IMG/VR virus record: IMGVR_UViG_3300027833_000142
Coordinates: 1-33,065 of that record
Length of the DNA stretch: 33,065 nucleotides
From: a virus
Direction: 5' to 3' (one strand)
Of the stretch, positions 8,981 to 18,190 are shown one piece after another. The translations under genes were made by a program, and so were the position numbers. How positions within the stretch are numbered: position 1 is the stretch's first letter; each line of letters opens with the position of its first letter. The notes under the pieces are model-generated. The model was given only the letters and a program-made list of their open reading frames with translations, was not told where the DNA came from and did not search any database.

Positions 8981-8990
8981 CTATTATATA
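8981..8990 (+). promoter_or_regulatory. CTATTATATA motif, copy 3 (putative phage promoter core)
   Basis: An exact copy of the motif 21 bases after the UUCG terminator and ending two bases (GT) before the ATG at 8993. A gene placed just after a strong terminator needs its own promoter, and this is the most promoter-like sequence in the gap. Confidence 0.6.
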
Positions 8991-8992
8991 GT

Positions 8993-9475
8993 ATGATACA
9001 CGGACAATACGGACAACCTTACACTTTTTACACAACGACAGAGGAGAAACGTATTAACAAAACAGTACCAAGTTCTCAAATAAGATTTCTGTATAAGTTT
9101 ACAAATGGTATGGATAGAAACATAGTTTATGCTTATGGGCAGAATCAATTAGTAAACAACAGGTACACAAAAGTAAGTATGACACCAAACACTACAGAAA
9201 ACGTATTTACAGGTGCTATAAACTTTTTGCCTAATGGGTATTGGGAATATGAAATATATGAGGTAAGTTGGGCAGGTTCTAGTGTTGTTTTAGGAACAGG
9301 TACTGCACCAATTACAGAAACAGATGTATTAAGTCCTCCAAGCAATTCTAAGGGCATAGTACAGGGAAGGGTAGAGATAGGTAAGCTATACATCACAGAG
9401 CCAACAGGTGGCGAAGAAGTACAGTATGAAGAATACGTTAGACCAACACAAGAAAATTATATATACGTTAGTTAA
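8993..9475 (+). CDS. Virion structural protein, beta-rich, unknown role
   Basis: A 160-residue protein rich in Tyr, Thr and beta-strand pattern ('FYTTTEEKRINKT', 'GYWEYEIYEVS'). It ends with 'GKLYITEPTGGEEVQYEEYVRPTQENYIYVS', a C-terminal form seen in structural proteins of flavobacterial phages. It is first in the transcript after the UUCG terminator and precedes an 87-residue structural gene and the giant lectin fibre. It may be an adaptor for that fibre or a capsid/tail accessory protein. No enzymatic motif is seen. Confidence 0.5.
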   Translation: MIHGQYGQPYTFYTTTEEKRINKTVPSSQIRFLYKFTNGMDRNIVYAYGQNQLVNNRYTKVSMTPNTTENVFTGAINFLPNGYWEYEIYEVSWAGSSVVLGTGTAPITETDVLSPPSNSKGIVQGRVEIGKLYITEPTGGEEVQYEEYVRPTQENYIYVS

Positions 9476-9487
9476 TAAAATAAAAAA

Positions 9488-9751
9488 ATGGGAATAAAAA
9501 ACACACAAGCATTATTAAATGAGCAATTAGGTGGATTAGGTGGGGTAGAGGTTTTTACAACTACTGCACAAACAGGTAAAGATTATTATGCAATATACTT
9601 TGTTCAAGAAAGTGTAATATCTGCAATTACTATGGCTAATTCTACAGGTGCATCAGCACTTGTAACGACAATTCCAGCAGGAATGACTTTATTTGGTAAT
9701 ACTACTGCTATAACTCTGACTTCAGGTTTAGCAATCGCTTATAAAAACTAA
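9488..9751 (+). CDS. Small structural protein, unknown role
   Basis: An 87-residue protein with a beta pattern in the C-terminal half ('TTIPAGMTLFGNTTAITLTSG'). This Gly-turn-strand form is frequent in small phage trimers that decorate heads or cap fibres. It lies between the 160-residue structural gene and the fibre, 12 bases after the first and 3 before the second. The function is not recognised. Confidence 0.45.
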   Translation: MGIKNTQALLNEQLGGLGGVEVFTTTAQTGKDYYAIYFVQESVISAITMANSTGASALVTTIPAGMTLFGNTTAITLTSGLAIAYKN

Positions 9752-9754
9752 TAT

Positions 9755-12700
9755 ATGTTAGCATTAGCAAACAAGCTAACCAATTCTACACAACCTATCT
9801 ATAGGTTTGTAAATAAGTATTCTATTGACTTTGATGGAGTAGATGATGTTATAGTTACTGATGGTGCAGATACTGTAGCACAACCTACTACTTATTCTTT
9901 TTGGTGTAAGTCAACTAAAACTACTGAAAACACAGTGTTTGGACACGGAGGAAATAGCATAGGTCGTTTTGGATTAAATAGTGGTAATAAACCAATTTTA
10001 CATTTAGGAGCTGGTGTTTATCAGTATTGGGTAAATATACCTCAACAAGATGATGGAGAGTGGCATCATTGGGTATTATATGCAGATACAAATACTATAA
10101 CAAATAGTCAATTATATTGTGATGGGGTTTTACAAAATAAATCAATAAGTAATGCAGGAACTGCTACTGCTTACACAGAATCATTAACTATAGGTGGAGA
10201 TAAAGCAACAAGTGGTAATTACTTTGAAGGACAAATAGATGAGTTTGCAGTATTTGATAGAGAACTTACTCAAGATGAGATTACTCGTATGTACAATACT
10301 TACTACTCTCCAAACAGAGTAGCTAATGGTAACTTTAGTCAGATAGGAAACGAAGAAGTAACTAATGGAGATTTTAGTCAGATAGGTGCAGAAGAAGTTA
10401 GAGATGGTAATTTTCCTACACCTAATACAGAATGGGGTACAGGTGCAGGTTGGAGTATTGCAGATAATAAAGCAACAAGTGCAGGTGCAAATGAAGATGC
10501 TTATTTAACTCAATCAAATATGGTTCTTGGTAAAACTTATAAAGTTACATTTGATGTTGATGACTATACAAGTGGTGCGTTATCTGTTAGAGTATTTGGA
10601 CAATCACAAGTATTAGCAGTAACATCTACAGGTTCTTATATAGTTTATTTAACACCTGTTTCAACAACTGTATTAGGATTTAGAAGTGCAGGAGGTGCAG
10701 GAGGTTATGTTGGTTCAATAGAGAACGTATCAGTAAAAGAGGTTGGGCAAGATTGGACATTAGGTGGAACAGATTGGAGTATAGGCGATAGTAAGCTAAT
10801 AGGTGTAAATGCAATAACAGAAACATCACAACAGATTTTACCTACTACAATTGCAAGAAATTTAAAAATATCATTTGATGTTGTTGTAGATTCAGGTTCA
10901 ATAGCAGTTTATATGACTGATGAAGATAAAACTTGGATTACAAGTAGCACTTCTATAATAAAGTATGTTACTTCTAGTTCTAGAACTTTAGAAATAGATG
11001 GTAGAAATTCAGACCCTTTTAATGGTTCAATTACAAACATATCAGTCAAAGAAATCGGACAGGGGTGGACATTTGGTACAGGGTGGTCTATGGGAGATGG
11101 TGTTGCAACAAGTGATGGTACAACTGAAAACTTAGACCAAGATGCACTAATAACAGGAAAAACTTATAAAGCAAAAGTTACTGTAAGTAATATGACAACA
11201 GGTACATTATCTTATAGGTTAGGTGGTTCTTCTTCAAATGAAATTATTAATATATCTTCTAATGGAGAATATACTGCTAATGGTATTTCAGGTGGTGTTA
11301 CTTTACGTTTGCGTTCACAAAGTGGTTTTGATGGTAGTGTAGACAACATAGTAGTACAAGAACTAAAGCACGATGCTACAAATCTTATGCTTAATGCAGG
11401 TGCTTATCAGTCAGCTAATCCACTAATCACTTCTACTAATAGTATGGAGTTTGATGGTAGTGATGATTACTTACAACTAAGCGAACCTTTTAGTCATACT
11501 AATCATACAATCACAGGTTGGTTTAAAACTGATGTAGACAATGTAACTCAATTAATTTTTGATGCTGCAGATACTAATATTGATGGAATTAGAGTTTGGT
11601 TTGATAGTTCTAGTGTTTTAACATATAGAGTGGGTGATAGTTCTGCATCTACTTTAAGTTCAGGCACTTTAGTTGCTGATAAATGGTATAACTTTGCTTG
11701 TACTTATGATGGGGCTACACAAACAATGTATATTGATGGTGTTAGTGTAATTAGTCAAGGTGCATCAAGAATTATATCTACAACAACAAATGCAACTATA
11801 GGTAAAGGTTCATATACAGATAGCTTTTACTTTAATGGAAACATAACAGAAGTGGGTGCTTATAACAGAACACTTACATCATTAGAAGTAGCATCACTAT
11901 ACAATCAAGGTATGCCTACTAATCTACTTGTAAATAGAAACGACTATCAGTCAGGTAACCCTACAGTGTTTAATACTAAGCAAGTTGATTTTGATGGTAC
12001 TGATGATTATATGATAGCCAATAGTACATTAGGTAGTATGACAGGCTCTGTTTCTATGTGGGTTAAAAGAGGTTCTAATACAACTATAGATTTTTTAATT
12101 GAATTTAGAGGTCTTGGTGGTACAGGTACAGGTTTTGTTTTTTTAATTAATAATTCAAGTACTATATCAGTTTCAAGTGGTACTGTTTATGTTGATGGTG
12201 TTGCAGGAACAACAATTAGTGTAGGTCAGTGGCATCACATTGTTGTAACAGGTATGACTTTAGACATAACAGAATCAATTTTATTTGGTAGACAATATCC
12301 ATCTGCACATTATTTAGATGGAGATATGAGCCAAGTAGGTTTATGGAACTCTACACTAACTGCTGATGAAGTATCTTCTTTATACAATCACGGATTACCT
12401 ATTGACTTAAAGACTAATCAAGCAGCTTATACATCTTCATCTAACTTAGTAGGTTATTGGAGAATGGGTAGTGGTACATTAGATTCTTATCCATTGATTG
12501 CAGACCAAACAAATGCTACTTTAGGTAATAGTATTTGGGATGGTGCAAGTGGAAGCACAACAGGTTGGGTAAATTTTGGTAATAACACACATCAAACAGT
12601 TGGAGATGCTTTATTGATAACATATGTTGATAATTCAGCAGGTGTTTATATTTATTTAAGAGATTCAAGTCAGCTAAGTACAGACCTTACTGTTGGTAAA

Positions 12701-15085
12701 GCATATGTAATAAATTTTGACACAAAGGTTACAAGTGGTTCAGTAGTGTGGACAACACAAGATTTAGGTGGTATAAATTATTATGCACCTGAAACAAGTT
12801 CTACAAGTTATATAAATCAAACAATTACAATAGTAGCAAATTCTACTAATAGTTGTTTCTTATTTCCTAGACAATATAATAGTGCAGCTTCAGTTTTTAT
12901 AAAAAATATAAAAGTACAAGAGGTACAAGGCAACCCTGCAATAATGACAAACCAAACATCAAGTGATATTGAGAATGGTAGTCCTTATGCTAATATAGTA
13001 CAGAATGGTACTTTTGATACTGATTCAGATTGGACAAAACAAGGTACTTGGGTAATATCTAGTGGAAAAGCATCTTCTACATCCGTAAATAATGGTGCTA
13101 GTTTATATCAAGATAAAACTCTTATTGTTGGAAACAGATATAAAATAGAATATACTATTACAGATTATACAAGTGGTGAATTAAAATGTAGATTAGGAAA
13201 TAATTATGGTGCTGGAAGGACAAGCACAGGAACATTTATAGAATTTATACAATACACATCAGCTGCATCACAAAGAGTAGGTGTTCAGACAATTGGTGAT
13301 TTTGTAGGTTCAATAGACAACGTAACAGTAGAAGAAGTAAACACAGGACTACAAGGATATTGGAAGATGGGAGATGGTACTAATGATGAGTACCCTGTTA
13401 TCTATGACCAAACTAATCCTACACTAGGTTCTGAAATAGTTGTTAATGGAGATGGTAGTTCTACAACAGGTTGGGGTTTAGCATATACTAATACAACACT
13501 TTCTATTAATAATAATCATTTACGAGCAACTGCAAATGCATCAGGTGCTTATGGTTTATCACAAAGTTTAAGTTTAGACACAACTAAACAATATATAATA
13601 AAAGCAACTATTAATGTAGATAATGCTAGTGGTAGTACTGCGAATTTTAGAATTGCTACTTCTTCTAATCTTGGTAATAATACTGTAACACTATCTACTG
13701 CAACAGGAACATCAACAACTATTTTAAGTCCATCAGCAGCTACTATGTATATAGGTATTGTAGATACTGCTAATGATTCTAGTAATTATGTAGAAATTGA
13801 TAATATATCAGTAAAAGAAATTAGTGGCAATCCTGCAACTATGACCAATATGGTAGAGGGTAATATCACTAACCAATATCCACTAACAAAGATTAGAAAC
13901 TACTATAGAATGGGAGATGGTATATTAGATGGTTATCCTATCATACAAGACCAAACAAGTCCTAATCTTGCACATATACCTACTACTAATGAAATAACGT
14001 ATTCAGAAGATTTTAGTCAATCTTTTTGGACAAAAGCTGGTGCAACAGTTATTAGTGGACAATCAAGTCCAAGTTTAAATTCTCCATTAGGAGCTTATAA
14101 ATTTGTTGAAAATGATGCAAACACACTTCACGCAATTTATCAAAATGCTAATATTAATTTAGCAACAGGTAAACACACTATATCAATATTTGTAAAAGCA
14201 AATGGTAGAGATTATTTTCAAATAAGAACAGGAAGTGCAGGAGGAATTACAAATGCACCTTTATATGCTAATTTTAATTTATTAAATAATACAATTACTG
14301 CACAATCTTCAGGAGCATTTAATGCTGAAATAAAAAACATTTCTGATGGTTGGAAAAGAGTTAGTGTTAGTTTTACTGTTACATCAACAAGTAGTGTGGC
14401 ATTAGTGTATCAGCCAATAACAACACCAACTGCAATTATTGCAGAACAATATTTAGGAGATGGAACTTCAGGAATATATATATTTGGCTCTCAAGTAGAA
14501 GAACAATCACAAGCTACTGCATACCTAAAGTCAGATGGTATAGCATCAGTAAGAAAAGCAACAACTACTAACTTAATTACTTATAGTGAAGATTTTACTC
14601 AAAGCAGTTGGACAAAATCAGGTGTTACTCAAGTAACTTCTAATCAGGCAACATCTCCTGATGGAACAAAAAATGCTGATTTAATAGTTTCAGATGGCAC
14701 AACAGGTGTTTTCAAACCAAATATAAGTGTAACAGGTGTAGTTACTAGGTCTGTATATTTAAAAAGTGTTACAGGAACTGTAAATGTTATTTTAAAAGAC
14801 CCCAATTTAACAATAACATCAAAGTCTTTATCAGTAACTACAGAATGGCAAAGGTTTGAATTAACTGAAAATAATGGCACTTCTTTACAAGGGTTATGGG
14901 TTGATGACATTCCTTCAAGTGGTATTTATGCTTGGGGCGCTCAAGTAGAACAACAAACACAAGCAGAAACTTATGCACCAACTTTTGGACTACCTGTAAC
15001 AATAGATTTATTTACAGAAAACAATTACGGAACAATGACTAATATGGTAGCAGGAGATATAGTTCCTGATACACCAAACAATTAA
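9755..15085 (+). CDS. Giant multi-domain lectin-like fibre (LamG and carbohydrate-binding modules)
   Basis: A 1776-residue protein, the largest in the genome. Three concanavalin/LamG-like domains lie at about 22-185, 560-720 and 745-885. Each opens with a [SM][IM][DE]FDG-type strand ('SIDFDGVDD', 'SMEFDGSDD', 'QVDFDGTDD') and closes with '..G.I.E...Y.R.LT..E...LYN'. Jelly-roll modules of the CBM4/9-like type lie at about 190-330, 331-433, 434-536, 920-1056, 1082-1195 and 1226-1355, each ending in 'GSI.N[IV].V.E'. Two 'ITYSEDF.QS.WTK' modules at 1413-1590 and 1606-1742 resemble phage head-spike/fibre sugar-binding domains. No catalytic motif is visible. The protein probably binds host or algal surface glycans. 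Its place between tube and portal genes leaves open whether it decorates tail or head. Confidence 0.75.
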   Translation: MLALANKLTNSTQPIYRFVNKYSIDFDGVDDVIVTDGADTVAQPTTYSFWCKSTKTTENTVFGHGGNSIGRFGLNSGNKPILHLGAGVYQYWVNIPQQDDGEWHHWVLYADTNTITNSQLYCDGVLQNKSISNAGTATAYTESLTIGGDKATSGNYFEGQIDEFAVFDRELTQDEITRMYNTYYSPNRVANGNFSQIGNEEVTNGDFSQIGAEEVRDGNFPTPNTEWGTGAGWSIADNKATSAGANEDAYLTQSNMVLGKTYKVTFDVDDYTSGALSVRVFGQSQVLAVTSTGSYIVYLTPVSTTVLGFRSAGGAGGYVGSIENVSVKEVGQDWTLGGTDWSIGDSKLIGVNAITETSQQILPTTIARNLKISFDVVVDSGSIAVYMTDEDKTWITSSTSIIKYVTSSSRTLEIDGRNSDPFNGSITNISVKEIGQGWTFGTGWSMGDGVATSDGTTENLDQDALITGKTYKAKVTVSNMTTGTLSYRLGGSSSNEIINISSNGEYTANGISGGVTLRLRSQSGFDGSVDNIVVQELKHDATNLMLNAGAYQSANPLITSTNSMEFDGSDDYLQLSEPFSHTNHTITGWFKTDVDNVTQLIFDAADTNIDGIRVWFDSSSVLTYRVGDSSASTLSSGTLVADKWYNFACTYDGATQTMYIDGVSVISQGASRIISTTTNATIGKGSYTDSFYFNGNITEVGAYNRTLTSLEVASLYNQGMPTNLLVNRNDYQSGNPTVFNTKQVDFDGTDDYMIANSTLGSMTGSVSMWVKRGSNTTIDFLIEFRGLGGTGTGFVFLINNSSTISVSSGTVYVDGVAGTTISVGQWHHIVVTGMTLDITESILFGRQYPSAHYLDGDMSQVGLWNSTLTADEVSSLYNHGLPIDLKTNQAAYTSSSNLVGYWRMGSGTLDSYPLIADQTNATLGNSIWDGASGSTTGWVNFGNNTHQTVGDALLITYVDNSAGVYIYLRDSSQLSTDLTVGKAYVINFDTKVTSGSVVWTTQDLGGINYYAPETSSTSYINQTITIVANSTNSCFLFPRQYNSAASVFIKNIKVQEVQGNPAIMTNQTSSDIENGSPYANIVQNGTFDTDSDWTKQGTWVISSGKASSTSVNNGASLYQDKTLIVGNRYKIEYTITDYTSGELKCRLGNNYGAGRTSTGTFIEFIQYTSAASQRVGVQTIGDFVGSIDNVTVEEVNTGLQGYWKMGDGTNDEYPVIYDQTNPTLGSEIVVNGDGSSTTGWGLAYTNTTLSINNNHLRATANASGAYGLSQSLSLDTTKQYIIKATINVDNASGSTANFRIATSSNLGNNTVTLSTATGTSTTILSPSAATMYIGIVDTANDSSNYVEIDNISVKEISGNPATMTNMVEGNITNQYPLTKIRNYYRMGDGILDGYPIIQDQTSPNLAHIPTTNEITYSEDFSQSFWTKAGATVISGQSSPSLNSPLGAYKFVENDANTLHAIYQNANINLATGKHTISIFVKANGRDYFQIRTGSAGGITNAPLYANFNLLNNTITAQSSGAFNAEIKNISDGWKRVSVSFTVTSTSSVALVYQPITTPTAIIAEQYLGDGTSGIYIFGSQVEEQSQATAYLKSDGIASVRKATTTNLITYSEDFTQSSWTKSGVTQVTSNQATSPDGTKNADLIVSDGTTGVFKPNISVTGVVTRSVYLKSVTGTVNVILKDPNLTITSKSLSVTTEWQRFELTENNGTSLQGLWVDDIPSSGIYAWGAQVEQQTQAETYAPTFGLPVTIDLFTENNYGTMTNMVAGDIVPDTPNN
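10319..10414 (+). repeat. 39-bp in-frame tandem repeat within the fibre gene
   Basis: Two full 39-base units (10319-10357 and 10358-10396) and a partial third (10397-10414) encode VANGNFSQIGNEE, VTNGDFSQIGAEE and VRDGNF. They lie at the junction of the first LamG domain and the first jelly-roll. The N-terminal 'NGNF' strand of the jelly-roll has been duplicated, so slippage can change linker length. Confidence 0.8.
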
Positions 15086-15095
15086 AAATTAAATT

Positions 15096-15341
15096 ATGAT
15101 TTATACAACACCATTAACAACATTATTAGCTGAAGTAGACGCAGAGGGAAATCCTGTATGCGACTTCTCACAAATTGTAGAGGATTCTGCTGAAACTGTT
15201 AGAAAGTCAGTAGATGGTACATTATTTATTGCTAAATTTGAGGGCGATACTCCAACTTTTTTAGATGGATTAGATCAATATACTCACGAAGAAATCTTAG
15301 CAATAGTTAATACTGCTGCTTGGACTCCTGAACAAGAATAA
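15096..15341 (+). CDS. Small acidic protein, unknown
   Basis: An 81-residue acidic protein (start MIYTTPLTTLLAEV, end NTAAWTPEQE) without recognisable motifs. It lies 10 bases after the fibre stop and 8 bases before the portal start, inside the structural operon. A fibre-assembly chaperone or a minor virion protein would fit the position. This is only inference. Confidence 0.45.
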   Translation: MIYTTPLTTLLAEVDAEGNPVCDFSQIVEDSAETVRKSVDGTLFIAKFEGDTPTFLDGLDQYTHEEILAIVNTAAWTPEQE

Positions 15342-15349
15342 AAATAAAT

Positions 15350-17368
15350 ATGAAGAATATACTAAGTGTAGATTTATCAAGTGCAACTAGCCCAATTATT
15401 GAAGAAGTAAGAGGGAGAGATTATATAGAATACGGAACAGAGGAATGGAAAAATTTATATCCTCAATTTCTTATAGACCTTTACTATAATTCTTCAACTC
15501 ACGCTGCAATTATTAATGCTACTTCTGAAATGATAGCAGGAGATAATATAATTATAGATGATGAAGAAGAAGCACAAAGAGATGATTTAGACAGGTTAGT
15601 AAAACTTAAAAACTTATTTTTCCACGCTAACGGAAAAGAAACGTTACACGAAGTAATAAAAAAAATATCTTTTGACTTTAAACTACAGGGGGCATTCGCT
15701 TTGCATTTAATATGGAATAAAGCTAAAACAGAAATTGTAGAAATTTACCACGTTCCTGTAGAAAGAGTAAGAGCAGGAAAACCAAACAATATGGGTGTTG
15801 TAGATACCTATTATGTTTCAGCAGATTGGAGTAACACAAGACAAAACAAACCAACGCCTATAACTGCCTTTAACACTAATGACAGGACAAGTGCTAGTCA
15901 GTTGCTTTATAGTGGCTTATATAGTCCTAATATGGACATATACCACACACCTGATTACATTGCTGCTAATAATTGGGCTTTAGTAGACCAAAGAGTTGCA
16001 GAGTTCCATTTAAACAACATCAGTAATGGTTTTAGTGGTTCGTATATGATAAATTTTTCTAACGGAGTACCAACACAAGAAGAAAGGTTAGCTATTGAAA
16101 GAAGTCTAACAGACAAGTTCACATCAGCAAGTAATAGTGGAAAGTTTGTTTTGACGTTTTCTGATGATAAAACTAGAACACCTGAAATATTTCCTATATC
16201 TGTAAGTAATGCTGATAAACAATACATAGCTTTACAAGAACTATTGGTTCAGAATATCTTAACAGGACACAGAGTAACAAGCCCTATGCTAATGGGTATC
16301 AAGACTGATACAGGTTTAGGTAACAATGCAGAAGAATTAATAAATGCTGCTGACTTTTATTTAAACACAGTAGTAAAACCTTTTCAATCTCATATTATAA
16401 AAGTATTAGCAAAAATATTTAAGATTAATAATATTGACTTGCCTGTTTCATTCGTTCAGCTTAAACCAATTACTTCTAAGTTTACTATAGAAGATATGAG
16501 GGCAGTTATGACACAAGATGAAATAAGAGAAGAACTTGGATTACCGGAATTAGAAAAAGAAGAAGTGGTTGAAGAAGATTTAAGCAAAGTAGGAATGATA
16601 GATGGAAAACCTGTTTTTAACACTATAGAAGAAGCACAAGCACATGCAGAAAAGATTGGGTGTAGTGGTTATCACGAACACAAATACGAGGGTAAGAAAG
16701 TTTATATGGCTTGTGAATCTCACGATGATATGCTTAACCTAGAAAAAACAGAGTTAGACGCATTCTTAGAAACTATGGAAGATATACCTGAAGATTGGGA
16801 ATTAATATCTGAAGAAATAGTTGATGGGGAACACCAAGATTTTAATTACGAAGCTGAATTAAATAACATAAGCAATACAGAATTAACCTCAACAGGTAGG
16901 GCTAACCCTAATGCACGTAGTAATCAAGATGGTTTAAATAAATCAAAGACTGCTTTTTATAAAGTTAGATATTTATACACACACGATAATTTTTTAATAA
17001 ACGAAACAGGAACTCAAAGAGAGTTTTGTAAGAAAATGGAAAAAGCTAAAAAGATTTATCGTAAAGAAGATATAATGAGAATGAGTAAAATACCTGTTAA
17101 TCCAGGTTTTGGTAAAAAAGGTGCAGCAACATACTCAATTTGGCTTTACAAAGGAGGACCTCAATGCGAACACTTTTGGTTAAGACAAGTTTACAAAGCA
17201 CCAAAGACAGATGATAACTATGTGTATTACCCTGATAAAATACAAGATGATAAAAACATAGGTTACACAAAAGCTAAGTCAGAAGGGTTTACTGCAAAAA
17301 AAAATGACAACTTAGTTGCTAAACCACCAAAAAGAATGAAAAATCACGGATATATAAAACCTAGATAA
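15350..17368 (+). CDS. Portal protein with C-terminal extension
   Basis: A 672-residue protein. Residues about 1-400 have portal character: 'YPQFLIDLYYNSSTHAAIINATSEMIAGD', the wing/stem region and 'GHRVTSPMLMGIKTDTGLGNNAEEL' near 305-330, as in portals of Bacteroidota siphophages. Residues 425-462 form a Cys/His-rich segment (C438, H442, H444, C455, H458) that may bind a metal. Residues about 515-620 form a separate domain ('FYKVRYLY', 'REFCKKM', 'YRKEDIMRMS', 'VNPGFGKKGAATYSIWLYKGG', split here by function) found elsewhere attached to phage head proteins. The protein would form the DNA entry ring. The gene lies about 6 kb downstream of the capsid and far from the terminase, an unusual arrangement. 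Confidence 0.75.
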   Translation: MKNILSVDLSSATSPIIEEVRGRDYIEYGTEEWKNLYPQFLIDLYYNSSTHAAIINATSEMIAGDNIIIDDEEEAQRDDLDRLVKLKNLFFHANGKETLHEVIKKISFDFKLQGAFALHLIWNKAKTEIVEIYHVPVERVRAGKPNNMGVVDTYYVSADWSNTRQNKPTPITAFNTNDRTSASQLLYSGLYSPNMDIYHTPDYIAANNWALVDQRVAEFHLNNISNGFSGSYMINFSNGVPTQEERLAIERSLTDKFTSASNSGKFVLTFSDDKTRTPEIFPISVSNADKQYIALQELLVQNILTGHRVTSPMLMGIKTDTGLGNNAEELINAADFYLNTVVKPFQSHIIKVLAKIFKINNIDLPVSFVQLKPITSKFTIEDMRAVMTQDEIREELGLPELEKEEVVEEDLSKVGMIDGKPVFNTIEEAQAHAEKIGCSGYHEHKYEGKKVYMACESHDDMLNLEKTELDAFLETMEDIPEDWELISEEIVDGEHQDFNYEAELNNISNTELTSTGRANPNARSNQDGLNKSKTAFYKVRYLYTHDNFLINETGTQREFCKKMEKAKKIYRKEDIMRMSKIPVNPGFGKKGAATYSIWLYKGGPQCEHFWLRQVYKAPKTDDNYVYYPDKIQDDKNIGYTKAKSEGFTAKKNDNLVAKPPKRMKNHGYIKPR

Positions 17369-17369
17369 T

Positions 17370-17948
17370 ATGGCAGGATATGTACTATTCATAAGTGAAG
17401 ATAAACTAAAAGATTCAACTGCAATCAATATGAATGTAGATGTAAACTTTTTACTTCCTTATGTGAAAATCGCACAGAAAAAATATGTAGAAACTAAACT
17501 TGGAACTAACTTGTTTGTTGCTATACAGGGAATGATAAGTGGGGGAACTATAGGAATACCTGCAAATGCTAACTACAAAACATTATTAGATGATTACGTA
17601 GCTGATATGTTAGTTCACTACGCTTTTTATGAAGTGTTACCTTTTTTAAGGTATAAAGTACAAAACAACAATGTAGTTTCTAAGACTGCAGAAAACTCAA
17701 CTCCTTTGTCTAGAACTGAAGCACAAGATTTACGTTCAGAAATTAGCAATACTGCACAATTTTATACTGAAAGATTAGTAGATTACCTTTGTAATAATAG
17801 CAGTTTATTTCCTGAATACTCTACAAATAGTGGTGCAGATGTATCACCAAATTCAAATGCTTATTATCAGGGAATGAACCTAGAAAAAAATTATGGTCAA
17901 GATAATAGAATAACAATTAGAGATTTTTTAGATACTACATATAATTAA
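17370..17948 (+). CDS. Head-tail connector (DUF6712-like)
   Basis: A 192-residue mostly helical protein following the portal gene with one base between. The pattern 'LLPYVKIAQKKYVETKLGTNLF' followed by 'YKTLLDDYVADMLVHYAFYEVLPFLRYKVQNNNVVSK' matches the small helical adaptor proteins that bind the portal in Bacteroidota phages. It probably forms the ring between portal and tail. The stop overlaps the next ATG (TAATG). Confidence 0.65.
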   Translation: MAGYVLFISEDKLKDSTAINMNVDVNFLLPYVKIAQKKYVETKLGTNLFVAIQGMISGGTIGIPANANYKTLLDDYVADMLVHYAFYEVLPFLRYKVQNNNVVSKTAENSTPLSRTEAQDLRSEISNTAQFYTERLVDYLCNNSSLFPEYSTNSGADVSPNSNAYYQGMNLEKNYGQDNRITIRDFLDTTYN

Positions 17949-18091
17949 TGAAAAAACATTATAAAGTAAAAGAAGTAAATAAAACAAAATTAAAATCATA
18001 TTTGACAAATGCCAATACAAAAAACAGTACAGGACACACTAGAGGTCGCAACAGTCAACGGAACAGTACTAGGGCTAACAACATTCAGTAA
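17948..18091 (+). CDS. Small basic ORF overlapping the holin gene
   Basis: A 47-residue reading frame (MKKHYKVKEVNKTKLKSYL..., ending ...TRANNIQ) starts on the TAATG overlap of the connector stop. It is very basic, with an Asn/Arg/Thr-rich second half. From 18009 it overlaps the holin-like frame. The start overlap matches the coupling seen across this genome, but the low-complexity second half is what an unused frame over another gene would give. It may be a real short gene or a coupling leader. Confidence 0.35.
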   Translation: MKKHYKVKEVNKTKLKSYLTNANTKNSTGHTRGRNSQRNSTRANNIQ

Positions 18092-18188
18092 CATAGAATT
18101 AGCTTTAAAAATTATCTTGTTAGTTATATCTATAGCTTACACGATTGACAAATGGTATAGTCAAAAAAAAAGAAATTCAAAAAAATAA
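18009..18188 (+). CDS. Holin-like small membrane protein
   Basis: A 59-residue protein (MPIQKTVQDTLEVATVNGT...) with one transmembrane helix at about 30-46 ('IELALKIILLVISIAYT') followed by a basic tail ('KWYSQKKRNSKK'). The layout, one helix and a charged C-terminus directly upstream of an M15 endolysin, is that of a small holin or holin-associated protein. A stop just upstream in the same frame (18003-18005) fixes the start at 18009. It would permeabilise the inner membrane to release the endolysin. A second small membrane protein follows the lysin gene, so either could be the holin proper. Confidence 0.6.
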   Translation: MPIQKTVQDTLEVATVNGTVLGLTTFSNIELALKIILLVISIAYTIDKWYSQKKRNSKK

Positions 18189-18190
18189 TT

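Noticed and set aside
9755-15085. Diversity-generating retroelement target in the fibre
   Set aside because: No reverse transcriptase and no template repeat were found in the closed genome.
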